DNA of 64,000 nucleotides, taken from contig OV884059.1 of NCBI GenBank assembly GCA_930367215.1, positions 226,485,803 through 226,549,802 on the forward strand. The letters are read 5' to 3'. The DNA is from Pollenia angustigena. Lineage: Eukaryota > Arthropoda > Insecta > Diptera > Polleniidae. The stretch's first letter is position 1, and every line of letters begins with the position of its first letter. Below the pieces are notes generated by a model. The model was not told the DNA's origin. It made no database searches and worked only from the letters and a program-made list of their open reading frames with translations. A program made the translations under genes and the position numbers. Shown here piece by piece: positions 53,614-64,000 of this stretch.

Positions 53614-54299
53614 AATAAAAAATATAAGTATTCCCAAAAATTGAAATTACTTTTTGATAATATAAGAAATAAATAAAAAAACTGAAAGGCCATTTAACAA
53701 TGGATAACATTATTCGTCTCCTTCCCAGTAATGATGCAGCAGCGCAAATGTATTTATCATTTCATGCCGAGAGTGCCATGTCCAAAGCATGTTAAAACTC
53801 TTTTTGGTACGAACGATTCAATAAACAAAAATTAGTCTGGGGATAAGAATTTTAACTGCTCATTAAAGACTGCTTACTTTCCTATGCCGCCTGCATATGG
53901 TGTGAAAAAAACAACATCAGTATCAACATTTCTAATTAAATAACAGAAGAGAAATTTTCACAGACGAACATGTTGTCCAAGGGGACACTTCTTCTATTTC
54001 GGGTAAGCCATTTCTGCTGTTTTCTTTACAACCATATGCAGGCGGAGGAGCTTACTTACCTTCTTTAGTAAGTAAGTTCAAATGATTATATTCAGATTAA
54101 TTTTTGTTTGTAACATGATTTAGACATGGCACTTTCGGCATCAAATGATAAATACATTGGCGCTACTGAATCACAACGGAGGAGGAAATAATAAATGTTC
54201 GCCATTCTGTCCGCCTTTTAGTTTTTTCTTTATATTTTATAAAATTTTAAAACCCAAACAGCAAATACTGGTTGTGTGTTGCAAAATGTAAAAATGCAT
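53614..54299. other. no gene recognised
   Basis: Short unassigned frames only; 54290-54350 can be read LHMGKSCVTNATFARVF, resembling 25090-25150. Confidence 0.3.
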
Positions 54300-54324
54300 T
54301 TCATTTACACATGGGCAAATCCTG

Positions 54325-54735
54325 CGTGACGAACGCTACATTCGCCCGCGTTTTCTGATTGAAATATAAACATTTTATGGTCTTTCAAAAAAGATAGCTT
54401 CAACTTATATATAGTATTTAGTGACATTAATATGAACTTACGAATGGCATATATCATAATTTCTTAGCAAGTATTTGTTGCGAAATAATTAATCACAAAG
54501 TTTTGTGACGCACGCTACAAAAAGTGGAAGTAACTTCAAAGGTTGAAGTGCGTTTTCCTAATTTTTAGCGAATTTGGCATGATAAGGTATACAAAATCTA
54601 ATTCCCAAAAGAAAGATGACTATAAGAGAATTTAAAACGCACTTATTCGCAGCCAAAAAATATTGTGATTTTTTGACAAAAGCCGTGAACCCTTTGTGAC
54701 GCACGCTACGTAACGAACGCTACAGTTTTTCCAGT
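54325..54735 (+). repeat. cluster of TGACGMACGCTACA motifs
   Basis: TGACGAACGCTACA (54328), TGACGCACGCTACA (54507), TGACGCACGCTACG (54697) and AACGAACGCTACAG (54711) are all in the same orientation, within 400 bp of otherwise AT-rich DNA. They may be subterminal transposase-binding sites of an element whose ends I did not find. Confidence 0.55.
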
Positions 54736-55364
54736 AGTATTTTATTATTATATTTTATTTATTTTAACAAAACAAATCATATCTTTATGAATTGCATTTC
54801 TTAAACTAATTTCTTAACTAATGAATATCAACTTTTTTTTTAACGAAATTTATGTTTTGACAAGTCTGCTGTTAGTGCTATTTTAAGCACAAAAATCAGC
54901 TAAAATAATGCTAAATTCACGTATATCATTAAGAAATCAGCAGTGGGGTAGGATTTGGTAAATATTATTTCACTAATGATCATTGAAAAACATATTTTTT
55001 GATTTAAAAATGAAATTATACATCTAGTCTTATATTCCATTAAAAAAAAAATTAATTTGAAAAATTTTTGGTTGGTGGACTGTTTCTGGGATTTGCCCAT
55101 ATATTGATTCTATACCGCCCAATTAGTTCTAGGAATTTTTTTTTTTAAATAAACATATTTTAAGAAAATTTCGATTAAAAAATTTTTCATTCAACAAAAA
55201 TATACATGAAAAATACAAAACACATATTTCTTGACAGCTGACAACTTTTTGACATTTTTACCATTTGTATACACAAACAAAACGCATGTTGTTTTTTCTA
55301 TTGTTGCATTGTTGTACTTGTGCGCAGACCAACTAATTGGGCCATATTTAAACTAAGTTTTAGG
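54736..55364. other. no gene recognised
   Basis: Contains the third copy of the 60-bp dispersed repeat (55275-55330: AACAAAACGCATGTTG ... GTGCGCAGACCAACTAATT). Nothing else seen. Confidence 0.35.
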
Positions 55365-55589
55365 GCCATGTCACAGAGTACAATTCCGTTCGAAATTGAA
55401 GAAAACATATTTGTTTGTTGATGGGAAGTGTATTTTGATAGTTTTATGGCCTTTCAGATACAGACAACTCCCATACCGTTCATGAAAACAAAAATGGTTT
55501 CATTCCGAAACATTTTTTCTTCATTTTCTGAAGCACCAAAATACGGAATGAATTCCGTTTCCGAACGGAATTGTACTCTGTGACATGGC
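55365..55589. mobile_element. 225-bp MITE
   Basis: Inverted ends GCCATGTCACAGAGTACAAT and ATTGTACTCTGTGACATGGC extend through TCCGTTCG on both sides. The target duplication is not clear. Confidence 0.75.
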
Positions 55590-55610
55590 TGTTTGTTTGA
55601 ATTTAACTTC

Positions 55611-55991
55611 ATAAAGCTGCGTTCACAATCAAAAAAACATTTTCACTTGGTGTTCATAATAGAGCAACAATTTCTTTTTTTACCACACACGTTTTGCATC
55701 AAAAAACCGTTTGCAAATTTTAGCCACAACAGTATTAGGCATATTTTTATTTTTGTAAACATTTTGTTAACATTTTCATTCAAAACAAAATAAAATTATT
55801 TTAAACGTCAGAAACAATTTCATACAAATTGTTGCTGAAGTTTTAGTTGACTCTACTTTAGTTACATTTTTAAAAAAGTTTTAGTTACATTTTTGTTCTA
55901 AAAATGAAAGGAAAATATATGAAATACTTTGGGAAGAAAAAAGATAGAAGAAAAACCGAAATCGTTTTTTTGATTGTGAACGTAGCTTTAT
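55611..55991. mobile_element. 381-bp MITE
   Basis: Inverted ends ATAAAGCTGCGTTCACAATC and GATTGTGAACGTAGCTTTAT, continuing through AAAAAAAC. The frames inside (55593-55793 plus, 55885-56130 minus) are not convincing genes. Confidence 0.75.
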
Positions 55992-56086
55992 ATATTGAGT
56001 ATATTTGAGTATTAAAAATAATTTTCAAATTTACTAAAAAGGAGACGAAATATCCCAACATTTTTATAGCGGATAGATATGAATAA

Positions 56087-56594
56087 AGCCTAGTACTCTG
56101 TTCAAATTTGTGAAAAATGTTAAGCAACATTGATTATTCCACACGAAAATTTTGGCATTTATCAATGTTACCAATCTTGCGAGTTTGTACAATTTGACGT
56201 TTTTATTCCTTCAAAGTATGCTCATTGTTTCGTGTATGTAAACAAACGCCAAATGTATTTTACTAAAATTATTGTTTTTTAATAAAAAATTTAATAAAAA
56301 AAAAGTAAATATGGATAAAAAACTGTTACCGGTTGTGTTATTTTAATTTTTTATTTCTTTTTTAATATTAAGTTCATACTTTTTTGCTTTTGCTTAAAAT
56401 TCCACGTGAAATAAAGGCAGCTTACATTATTTCGCAGTTGTAAAAAAAAATGTTGCCAGAAACATTTCGGAACTTTTTCACAAAATAAACAGAGTACAAC
56501 TTCATCAACATTATTTCATAGATATTCCGCACAAGTTTTTTTCATATGCATTTTGACAGCATTTCACGTGAAATGTTGAACAGAGTACCAGGCT
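56087..56594. mobile_element. 508-bp Harbinger-type MITE
   Basis: Ends AGCCTAGTACTCTGTTCAA and TTGAACAGAGTACCAGGCT are inverted with two mismatches, flanked by TAA (56084-56086, 56595-56597). The split copy is at 34590-36976. Confidence 0.8.
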
Positions 56595-56597
56595 TAA

Positions 56598-57899
56598 TAC
56601 GTGTCGATTTTTCCCGAAAAATTAAAAAATAAAAATTTTGAGTTAAGTTGAGTGTAGCATAACTAGAAACAATTTTACACTTATATTGTTATTTTCTTAC
56701 GGGACTTGGGAGCGTAACTTCAGTAGACGGACATGGCATAATAGACTAAGAACTTGTCAAAGAACGAAATGACCAAGTCAGCACGCCATCATTCAGCACT
56801 AGTAGCGGAGGGTACAAAAACTGGCAATGTTTAACATGGCGTATGAGTGTCATTGAATCATTTCATAATTTTTTATAACTCATACGTCCTGCCTCAATGC
56901 ACATTTTCTGCTTTTACTTTGATTCAATAGGAGCTTTATTTTATTTCTAGGTAAATTTTTTTTATTTGTTTTGTCAATAAATTTTTTTCTGTATTAGTGT
57001 TAGTATTGCATGTTACTTCTAACGACCTGCTTACCTGGCTGAAAAACTTATTTACCAAATTGTCATCACGTTTCTCCAATGACTTTTTTGATAAGAAAAA
57101 AAAAATATAATAACTCTTTATTAAACCCTTTTGTTTTGCAGGGCATTTAAAAAGTTATTAAAATGTATCATTTATGCCATGGTTACGTTTATCCTTGTGG
57201 CTTGTTCACAAATTGTTGGAAATCAGTTTAAAACTTGCAAGTGTGGTGTGTAAAAGATTATGGGTAATAAGTTCTTTCTTCAAGAAAATTCTTTTTAAAT
57301 TAAGAAAGTTTTATTTATTAAGAATTTCCATATAATATTTATTTTTTTTTTTGTTTAAATTTACAAAGTTTTTTCATTTGTAATGCAAAGCAAATATTTT
57401 AAATGAAAAATAACCAGAAAATGAATGTGTGTTAAACAAAAATTTAATTTTAACAGATATTAAAGATAATTACAAAAAATATGTTGAGTTATTTGGTTTT
57501 TTTTTTTATAATTTATTTTCGATACTTTTCGGATATCATTCTCACCAAAAGATGCGTAACAATAACATGAACAAAACTTAACAATTGCATCACATTCAGT
57601 ATTGTACCAAAAATCCATCAATCAAAATACCGAAAAAATTATATAAAAAAACTTAAGAACTGGCCTCGAGTTTAACACAATCTTTTACATTTTTTGGAAT
57701 ATATCGAAAGGTTGAAATAATACTCATAAAACGATATAAAAGATATCTGTGGCATTTTGACCAAACATCTTAAGATAGCAGGGCGATAAAAAAATTCCAA
57801 GTTCTGGAATTTTGAAAATCCATTGCACCATTTTTTTTTTGTCTTAGAAGACCCTAGTGAAATTTAATGCAGAAAATATTCACCGAACCTTTTAACATT
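56598..57899. other. no gene recognised
   Basis: AT-rich, no open frame with a known domain, no clear element ends. Confidence 0.3.
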
Positions 57900-58590
57900 T
57901 GCAATACTTTTTAGTTCCGTCAAATTAACTATCTTGCTATCATTAAAATCGCGCAACTTGTTAATTTCGTTTAATGTTGAACGCCGCCAAGAGTTGTTCG
58001 GCCTTCCTCGTATTCTTGCACCCTAGGGATTATATGTTAGCGCTCTTTGGCAAATGTTGTCATCTTCTCTTCTAAGTGTGTGCCCTATCCAGCCAAGTTT
58101 AGTCTGAGTTCATACGGCTCATGTCTTATTGACAAGATTCTTCCTTTTTCTTCTTTGAACATGAATTGGCGTTCAAATGATTCATGTCATGTTGACGACA
58201 TAGTTTTTAATTTTGTATAGTCGTGCATTTTTTGATATTGAAAACAATAACAAAATTAAACAACGAATGAAAAAGCAAAACGTAAATACAGTACATGCAT
58301 CTGTGTACTCGTTTCATTTCCCCTCGTCCCTCTCGCCAATAAAGTAGCAATCATGTCAATAAGACATGAGCCGTATGAACACAGACTTTTGTCTTCAGAT
58401 TTCACAGTTTATGAGTTTATGTCCTTAATATTTGTTATGGCGAGCAGTGGGGCCTTTGTAATTGTATTTGGCCAATAAATTCCAAGTATTATACCAAGTT
58501 TTTGATAATATTGCAAAAGCGCCGTGACATCAAGAAGGGCACCCCCATTTGTATCTATCATACTGCCTAGGTATTAAAACTCGCTGACAC
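57900..58590 (-). pseudogene. non-LTR retrotransposon C-terminal remnant, split by a MITE
   Basis: The minus strand reads (58387-58590) FxYLGSMIDTNGGALLDVTALL and continues after the MITE at 58102-58386 with LGWIGHTLRREDDNICQRAL, GARIRGRPNNSWRRSTLNEI and so on to about 57900. 'YLGS.I..DGG...DI..RI' and 'WIGH.LR......AL.WNP.G.R.+GRP..TWRR' are standard C-terminal phrases of RTE/CR1-like insect LINEs. It is truncated at the 5' side and carries stops. Confidence 0.8.
58102..58386. mobile_element. 285-bp GTCTGAG-ended MITE in a dead LINE
   Basis: Inverted ends GTCTGAGTTCATACGGCTCA and TGAGCCGTATGAACACAGAC. TTA on the left and TTT on the right make a worn 3-bp duplication. The insertion splits the LINE remnant cleanly, which proves it is later. 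A half copy is at 2930-3085. Confidence 0.8.
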
Positions 58591-59264
58591 TTTATACTTA
58601 CCCCGTTTTAGTATATTATGTAGTATACTTAATGTAGAAAATATTTGTCGAAAATTTTAACCCTCTAAAGTGCCGTTTTAGTATATTTTTGTGTGGAAGT
58701 TAAAAAATTACCCCTTAAAATGAGTGTAAGAGGGTTAATATATTCTAAGAAAAGAATCGCCACACAATTCTAGTGAACACATCTGAAAAAGTCTTTTAGC
58801 TCAGAAGTAATTTTTTAGTATACTTTTTTGACTTGTGCCAAACGCCTTTCCAAAAATTTAAAAAATTTCAATGCCACAAATTTTGCAGCATTTATGCAGT
58901 GAAGACGGTTACCATTCAATAATGAACTCAAGACATTGCTTTTAGAAAAGTTGTCTATGAATTCAATGCCCTTCAGTGTTGCATCAGCCACTGTTCCGCT
59001 TTTGTTGTTTTAATAACAATGGAAATTTCTTAGTTAAATACATTAACATACAAACATATTTAAATATGTAAATATTCACTGGATAACCTTTGGTTTGCTT
59101 GTGGTCTGTCTATATTTTTAATAAAAGTGTCCAAAGAAAGTTGGCCCAATATCTTTATAGAATCTTGTTAATTTTATTTTCGGTACTTAGCCAGATTTCT
59201 CAATAAGCCATGACCTCGAAACGTGTTTTATTCTACTTGTTTTGTCAAATTAACCAAATTTGGT
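58591..59264. other. no gene recognised
   Basis: Nothing with a recognisable domain; AGTATATT-type phrases (58610-58700) repeat loosely. Confidence 0.3.
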
Positions 59265-60005
59265 AAGGGCATGGATGAGTATTTGTCATTCGATGAGTTA
59301 GTTGAATGGAGGGCTCCAAATGATCATATGACTGATTGCTATTCCTGCATGACCAAAATGCACTGCGGAAAAATGGCTATGTTATTTATCCGTTTATAAA
59401 TCAATTGATCTTCATTCTTAAAGCGAAAACCTCCATTTATTTTAAGTAACATCACGTAATGAAGAAGAAGATTTAAATCTGAATTTTAATTCTATAGGTG
59501 ATACGAATATTTAACTATGATTCAAAGCGCACTTTATGATTTACATCATGACTTAAACTTGTCAAAAGAGAACTCGAAATTACTCGCTTCATGTTTGTAA
59601 AAAGAGGATTTTCGGACACAGACACGCGTTTTGTTAATATCGCATCGCTCCAAGATATATGGAATTCTTTTAAGAAAGTTGTAAGTGGGGTGTTAGGAAA
59701 CAACAACAGCCATAACGAAATTGACCTAATTCCAAATATGAAGGAAGACTTTTATGCCATAGGTGTATATCAAACAAATAAAATAAATCAATATTATTTG
59801 AAGTCTAAATGTGTTTCCTGTAATTACAGGAGCACACATGTCATTGAAAATGCGATTTCTTTAAGACTTTTTAGACTTCTTTGATTATGACGAACAAGGT
59901 GACCAAGTTCGCCGAGATCTTGCAGTAATGGAAAAGCATTATCAGCGCCATCAGGATCAGACCATGATGGGTAAAGACTGCAGAATGCAAATTCGTGAAA
60001 CGTCA
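59265..60005 (+). pseudogene. pseudogene of a multicopy arthropod protein family
   Basis: Plus-strand translations, in order and in several frames: ELVEWRAPNDHMTDCYSCMT (the usual 'W..P.DH..DCYFC' start), DLHHDLNLSKENSKLLASCL, RGFSDTDTRFV, and then DEQGDQVRRDLAVMEKHYQR with MMGKDCRMQIRETSSQHKMI. I recall these phrases from a large, uncharacterised arthropod family with many copies per genome, probably tied to a mobile element; I cannot name it. Stops and frameshifts are frequent. The 97-codon frame at 59591-59884 is part of it. Confidence 0.6.
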
Positions 60006-60455
60006 TCGCAACATAAAATGATAAATCAAAGAGAAAAAAAAATTTTTACCAAAAATAGATTTATGTTAACAAACCAAATTGTCTCTTAACGCTTTATCCT
60101 AATCCAATAAACACAACCAAAAAACAAAAGTTTCTATATTAAAAATTTAAATTTGGATGTTTTTGCTAATAACATTGCAACTTTCTTATTTTTTGTCCGA
60201 TGATAATCATTTTGTTACAAATATGTTTGGAACAAAATTGTCTTTAAGATATGGGCTTAAAAATTTGTTTAGCCTTAACGGAAGGACTGAATATGTTGAA
60301 TTTTGAAGGAAACGTAAAAATCTAAATTTTTTCCAATCTCATGGCATGTAACTCAGTGAATTTTTGACTGATAAACACAGTATTGATATCGGTTAAAAGT
60401 GGAAAAAGATATCTTTGTAACAGTGTACAATTTGCGAATTAAAAAAAAAATCAGT
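60006..60455. other. no gene recognised
   Basis: AT-rich; nothing recognised. Confidence 0.3.
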
Positions 60456-60770
60456 GGGGCTACTCTCTTTTGCGATGCGAATTCAATTGCGGTGCGAAAG
60501 CTAAATTCCAACTTGGAACTCTCTATCACTCTCGCAAAATTTTTTGAAAATGAAGCAATACTGGCAAAAAAAATTAAAGATGGCGCAGATTGAAGTGTCA
60601 AAATATGTTAAAAAGATTAAAATTGGAAAATTAAAATAAAATAAATAGTGGTAATTTACGAAAAGAAACAAATAAAATGATGCGAAAGACAAATGCGCAA
60701 ACGCACTTAAGAGTACCAATCTCAAGATTTGCTATCATTTGCTTTCGCATCGCAATAGAGAGTAACCCCC
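60456..60770. mobile_element. 315-bp inverted-repeat element, CAGT flanks
   Basis: GGGGCTACTCTCTTTTGCGA and TCGCAATAGAGAGTAACCCCC are the inverted ends. The direct flanks are CAGT (60452-60455, 60771-60774). GATGCGAA and GTGCGAAAG motifs repeat near both ends. Confidence 0.7.
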
Positions 60771-60825
60771 CAGTTCTCAAGATTTTTGGAAACAGCCTTA
60801 TGAACTGCAAAAAAACTGGTTATTC

Positions 60826-61143
60826 GCGTGCATCTCGAAAATGCTTCTTGGGGAAAGTTAATATATGCCATATTCGTATTCAGCAGCCCCGATTTATGTA
60901 CATTAGAAAACTTCTCATTTTTAAGGTTATGGCAAAATGTTAAAAATTTGTGAACCAGTGTCATCAATCGTTTTTCGTTTGCAAGCGTGCATCTCGAAAA
61001 TGCTTCTTGGGGAAAGTTAATATATGCCATATTCGTATTCAGCAGCCCCGATTTATGTACATTAGAAAACTTCTCATTTTTAAGGTTATGGCAAAATGTT
61101 AAAAATTTGTGAACCAGTGTCATCAATCGTTTTTCGTTTGCAA
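60826..61143. repeat. perfect 159-bp tandem duplication
   Basis: 60826-60984 and 60985-61143 appear identical base for base, starting GCGTGCATCTCGAAAATGCT. 159 is a multiple of three, so a minus-strand frame (60722-61126) contains a 53-residue repeat twice; I take that frame as fortuitous. The right edge stops one base before a MITE at 61145. Confidence 0.9.
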
Positions 61144-61144
61144 G

Positions 61145-61496
61145 CCCTGCAAATAATATTGGACTACCTGATACATTTTGATCAAATGGACTACTCCCTG
61201 GACTGGTCCAATGGACCAGTCATTGGACCAGGTCATTGTTAAATAGTGTTTGTAGTGAGACGACATGTCTTTGTTTTTAAACGAATTGAAAACTTATCCT
61301 CTTGAGTATACCATGAAGTAGTTTTAAGACTACTCCTTTGTAATTCAAAGCTGGGTTACATGGTCCTGCCCTAGGACATCGTATTGTTAAATAGACCATG
61401 TTTTTTCACTACGTTTGGGTTACTTTTGGACTAGTTCTAGTCCCTTGTGTGCTACATTTTACACGCGTGTTTGGACTAGTCCTATTATTTGCAGGG
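61145..61496. mobile_element. CCCTGCAAATAATA-ended MITE, copy 2
   Basis: Same family as 44584-44940; ends CCCTGCAAATAATATTGGAC and GTCCTATTATTTGCAGGG, flanks AG on both sides. Confidence 0.85.
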
Positions 61497-62362
61497 AGGG
61501 AAATCAATCATTGGGATTTTGTTCGTTGGTAAATTTTTAATATTTACACAAACATGCTCCATATTTTTTTAAAATGTTTTTGTAAACATTTGTGTGGTTT
61601 ATTTGGCTCTTAAGCACTGAATCATTTCTTATTCACTTTTTTTGAGTCAATTAAATTAAAAATAATTTCCGAATTATGTATGTGTTATCAAAGTTATTTT
61701 CGGGAATACATTATTGTTGAGGGAAAGCTAGAAATTTCAGTGTATTTATCAAATATGAAAAATTGGGAATTTAGCACGTCATACGGAAATCGTATTAATG
61801 TATGTATGTATGTATGTATATGTTTTGTATTAATTTTTTGCCGTTGAATAAGTAAAATATCGTAACTAAACACCTCTAAATTAGAAACTAGCTTGATTTC
61901 ACTAAGTTCCTGGTGTGCACAGTGTGAACTTTATGTGTTGGTTATATCGCCCTTAATGTTCTTGGTAACACAATAAAATAATAATTATAAACAAATACCC
62001 AGGGTAACGCCTATTAAACAAACAAAATATGTTTTTTTTAAATATATATGAATGTATGTACATAAATAACTAAATATGTATGTATATTAGGGGCACAACT
62101 TTTTTACAATTTTTGAAAATATCAAAATGGCCCTATCCTTACCATGTAGTGCATAAAAAAACAATAAGAACTGCATCTTTAGATTTTCGATATCGTTGAA
62201 AAAGGTTCCGCGTCAAATGAAATTAAGTTTGGGATCAGTAATAATGCATTTACACCATAAACAGTTTATAAGTTGTTTATGGTAACAAACTAGTTTGTGA
62301 AACTTATTTATCCATACAAACCATAAATAGGTTTGTTACTAGCTTTTGAGATAAACTAGTTA
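61497..62362. other. no gene; hammerhead-repeat scrap and (GTAT)n
   Basis: 61687-61795 holds a rearranged fragment of the hammerhead-bearing repeat family (TTATCAAAGTTATTTTCGGG, TTGTTGAGGGAAAGCTAG, then GGAATTTAGCACGTCATACG inverted) without the ribozyme core. A (GTAT)n run lies at about 61799-61818. Confidence 0.5.
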
Positions 62363-62829
62363 AGGCCAGTTAACACGGTAATACATTGTATTACGACATG
62401 TCGAACAATTATGTAGAAAGAGAAAAATCGTATCATGTAAAAGCAAAATGTATTGAGTAAGAGAGAATACGGATACAAAATCTGACAAGGGGTCGGTAAA
62501 TGATTTTTTTCTAAAACATTTTAGAAACTTATGTATTCTCATCACACCAGAGGTGCATTTTAACAGAGTATATTAAAGGTGATAGCATTTTTATACAATT
62601 ACAAAAACAACTAAAATCAACTCACGAAATTTTCATGTTGTTTGTGTAAATATTTAAAACTGCAACCATCTGCTTTTTTGTTATTTTTTTGATTTTACTT
62701 ATACGATCCGTGTAAACATGAATTATACTTACAAAAGATTTTTATTTTTTCTTTTAAACACGGAGAGAATTTCTTAATATTTTGTTTCCACAAAGTCGTA
62801 ATACATTGTATTACCGTGTAAACTGGCCT
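62363..62829. mobile_element. 467-bp Harbinger-type MITE
   Basis: Ends AGGCCAGTTAACACGGTAAT and ATTACCGTGTAAACTGGCCT, flanked by TTA (62360-62362, 62830-62832). Just inside each end is the palindrome GTAATACATTGTATTAC. Confidence 0.85.
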
Positions 62830-63585
62830 TTACAAACAACTGATTTTTGCTAATGCAACTCTGTTTTTTCAAAATTTTATATGTGGCCCTTGGTACAACA
62901 TTTGGTTTTCAGATCATTGTTACAATAAAAATGACTTCGAAGCCTGAAACAAATCATTATCGGGCTTTACTAATGCTCAGATATGCTTTCAAATAAATTG
63001 GGTGAAAGATGAATCAAGAATTCCAAAAACACATAGCAGCAACATTTATGCGGAACGCGCCATCAATATCGTTCAAGATATAATCCCGCAATGCAAATAA
63101 ACACGGACTCTTAATCTAAAGTTAATTTCACTTAACAAAGATAGTTTTTAGATTGTAATTTTGATTATAATCATAAAATTACATTAAGAAATGTAAATAG
63201 TTAAATAATTATAAAATAAAAAATTTTGAAAAAATAAAAAAAAAATTTTAAAGGGCTTTCAGAAATCGGCTTCGACGCGGAACGTTTTTGTTCCGAAATG
63301 ACCTGAGGAAACATTTTTCGATTTCAGCACAACATCGGCTACAGCGTGATGATAGGGCCTTATTTTGGTTGTACCCTAATGTATATATGATGGCGACAAG
63401 ATATTTAGGGAGAACATTTTTTTTTTCATTTGAAGTTAAATGGAAGCTAAACGAAAGCAAATAAAATAAACTTTTGGTTGCTTCCCGCTAAAGTGGGATA
63501 TATGCAATGTTTTAAGTTAACAATATTTCACAAACAATTTACGAACTTTTATCAATAAGGCACATAAAGAAAAAAAACATTTTTT
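62830..63585. other. no gene recognised
   Basis: AT-rich; the 70-codon minus frame at 63248-63460 has no domain. Confidence 0.3.
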
Positions 63586-64000
63586 CAGCTCATTATTGGG
63601 TTGGCGCATATGCCAAAAAGTCGTAGTGGAGGAAAACGACTAGGAAGGTTAACATGAAGTTTTCTTAAAATATAGCCGATATACTTAATTTTTGGTATTT
63701 CCACAACGGCGACCGGCATATGTTTTTAAGTGTAAATTTCTGTGTATGTTCATGAACGAACTTAGAAGTTAATAGTATTTTATTGAAAGTGGAATTTATT
63801 GTTTTGTGCCGCATACGGCACTTTTTTTAAATTAATTTTTGTGCTGCATATCGATACATTCCCATAAGAATGTATTAAGCGACATTTCTAAAATTGTGTA
63901 GGAAACGAAAAAAAACGTCTCATTTAGTTATTTATTTTTCGGATTTTATTGAAAGGAACATATTTGGAAAGCGATTTTCAGAATACAAAACATATTTAAA
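63586..64000. mobile_element. second copy of the 38421-39319 element, cut by window end
   Basis: Starts CAGCTCATTATTGGGTTGGC and follows 38426 onward (CGCATATGCCAAAAA, GGCATATGTTTTTAAGTGTA, AGTTAATAGTATTTTATT). The right end lies outside the window. Confidence 0.65.

Noticed and set aside
60722..61126. 134-codon minus frame with two identical 53-residue repeats
   Set aside because: The repeat is the DNA tandem duplication of 159 bp, there is no recognisable domain, and the frame runs into a MITE end.
1..64000. CRISPR array, bacterial operon or rRNA
   Set aside because: No regularly spaced repeats with unique spacers, no rRNA-like sequence, and the content is clearly animal nuclear DNA.

Overview
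This is AT-rich eukaryotic DNA, most likely from a higher fly (Diptera, muscoid or blow-fly-like). The best evidence is the one intact host gene, a UbcE2H/UBE2H-type ubiquitin-conjugating enzyme at 41654-42205. The repeat spectrum fits too: mariner, pogo, hAT, Harbinger-type MITEs, a Penelope-like element, non-LTR retrotransposons, and dispersed repeats ending in a small hairpin. Species assignment is inference. There is no operon structure and no bacterial feature.

Layout. 1-5900: a MADF-domain fragment, a dead non-LTR element, a hAT MITE, a 5'-truncated non-LTR element (reverse transcriptase on the minus strand) and a hAT remnant with a BED zinc finger. 5980-12150: stacked and nested short elements with TTA/TAA, TA or 8-bp target duplications. 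12950-13600: a PIF/Harbinger transposase pseudogene. 14791-17295: a 2.5-kb ATACCC-ended repeat with a 3' hairpin, carrying other insertions. 18258-22911: a complete Ty3/gypsy LTR retrotransposon with an open 1340-codon gag-pol and LTRs that differ at one base in 194. 23900-26700: two dead mariners. 26960-30470: a repeat with long inverted ends around a tRNA-like core, a second hAT of the 4.7-kb family, and three copies of a repeat whose minus strand folds as a hammerhead ribozyme. 30900-37500: nested inverted-repeat elements. 38090-39653: an interrupted hAT-like element. 39688-41099: a 1.4-kb almost perfect hairpin element. 41117-41320: a hAT MITE. 41473-42900: the UbcE2H exon. 43309-44121: a pogo/Tigger remnant. 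45800-47870: hAT ends and a hAT transposase remnant. 48637-53613: another copy of the interrupted element, a Penelope-like remnant with a hammerhead-like motif, a SINE-like segment, a two-gene Harbinger remnant, and the second copy of the tRNA-core repeat. 53700-64000: more MITEs, a dead non-LTR element split by a MITE, a pseudogene of a multicopy arthropod family, and a perfect 159-bp tandem duplication.

Working picture. The window is one conserved gene embedded in a dense layered set of mobile elements. Most of the sequence upstream of the gene's splice acceptor at 41472 could be intron or promoter DNA filled by insertions. Only the gypsy element looks recently mobile. The least ordinary items are the three hammerhead-bearing repeats (28-30.5 kb), the pair of repeats with a tRNA-like core and long flanking duplications (27 and 53 kb), and the giant hairpin less than 600 bp upstream of the UbcE2H start codon. 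Percent identities and target duplications were read by eye, and family names come from remembered motifs rather than database searches.
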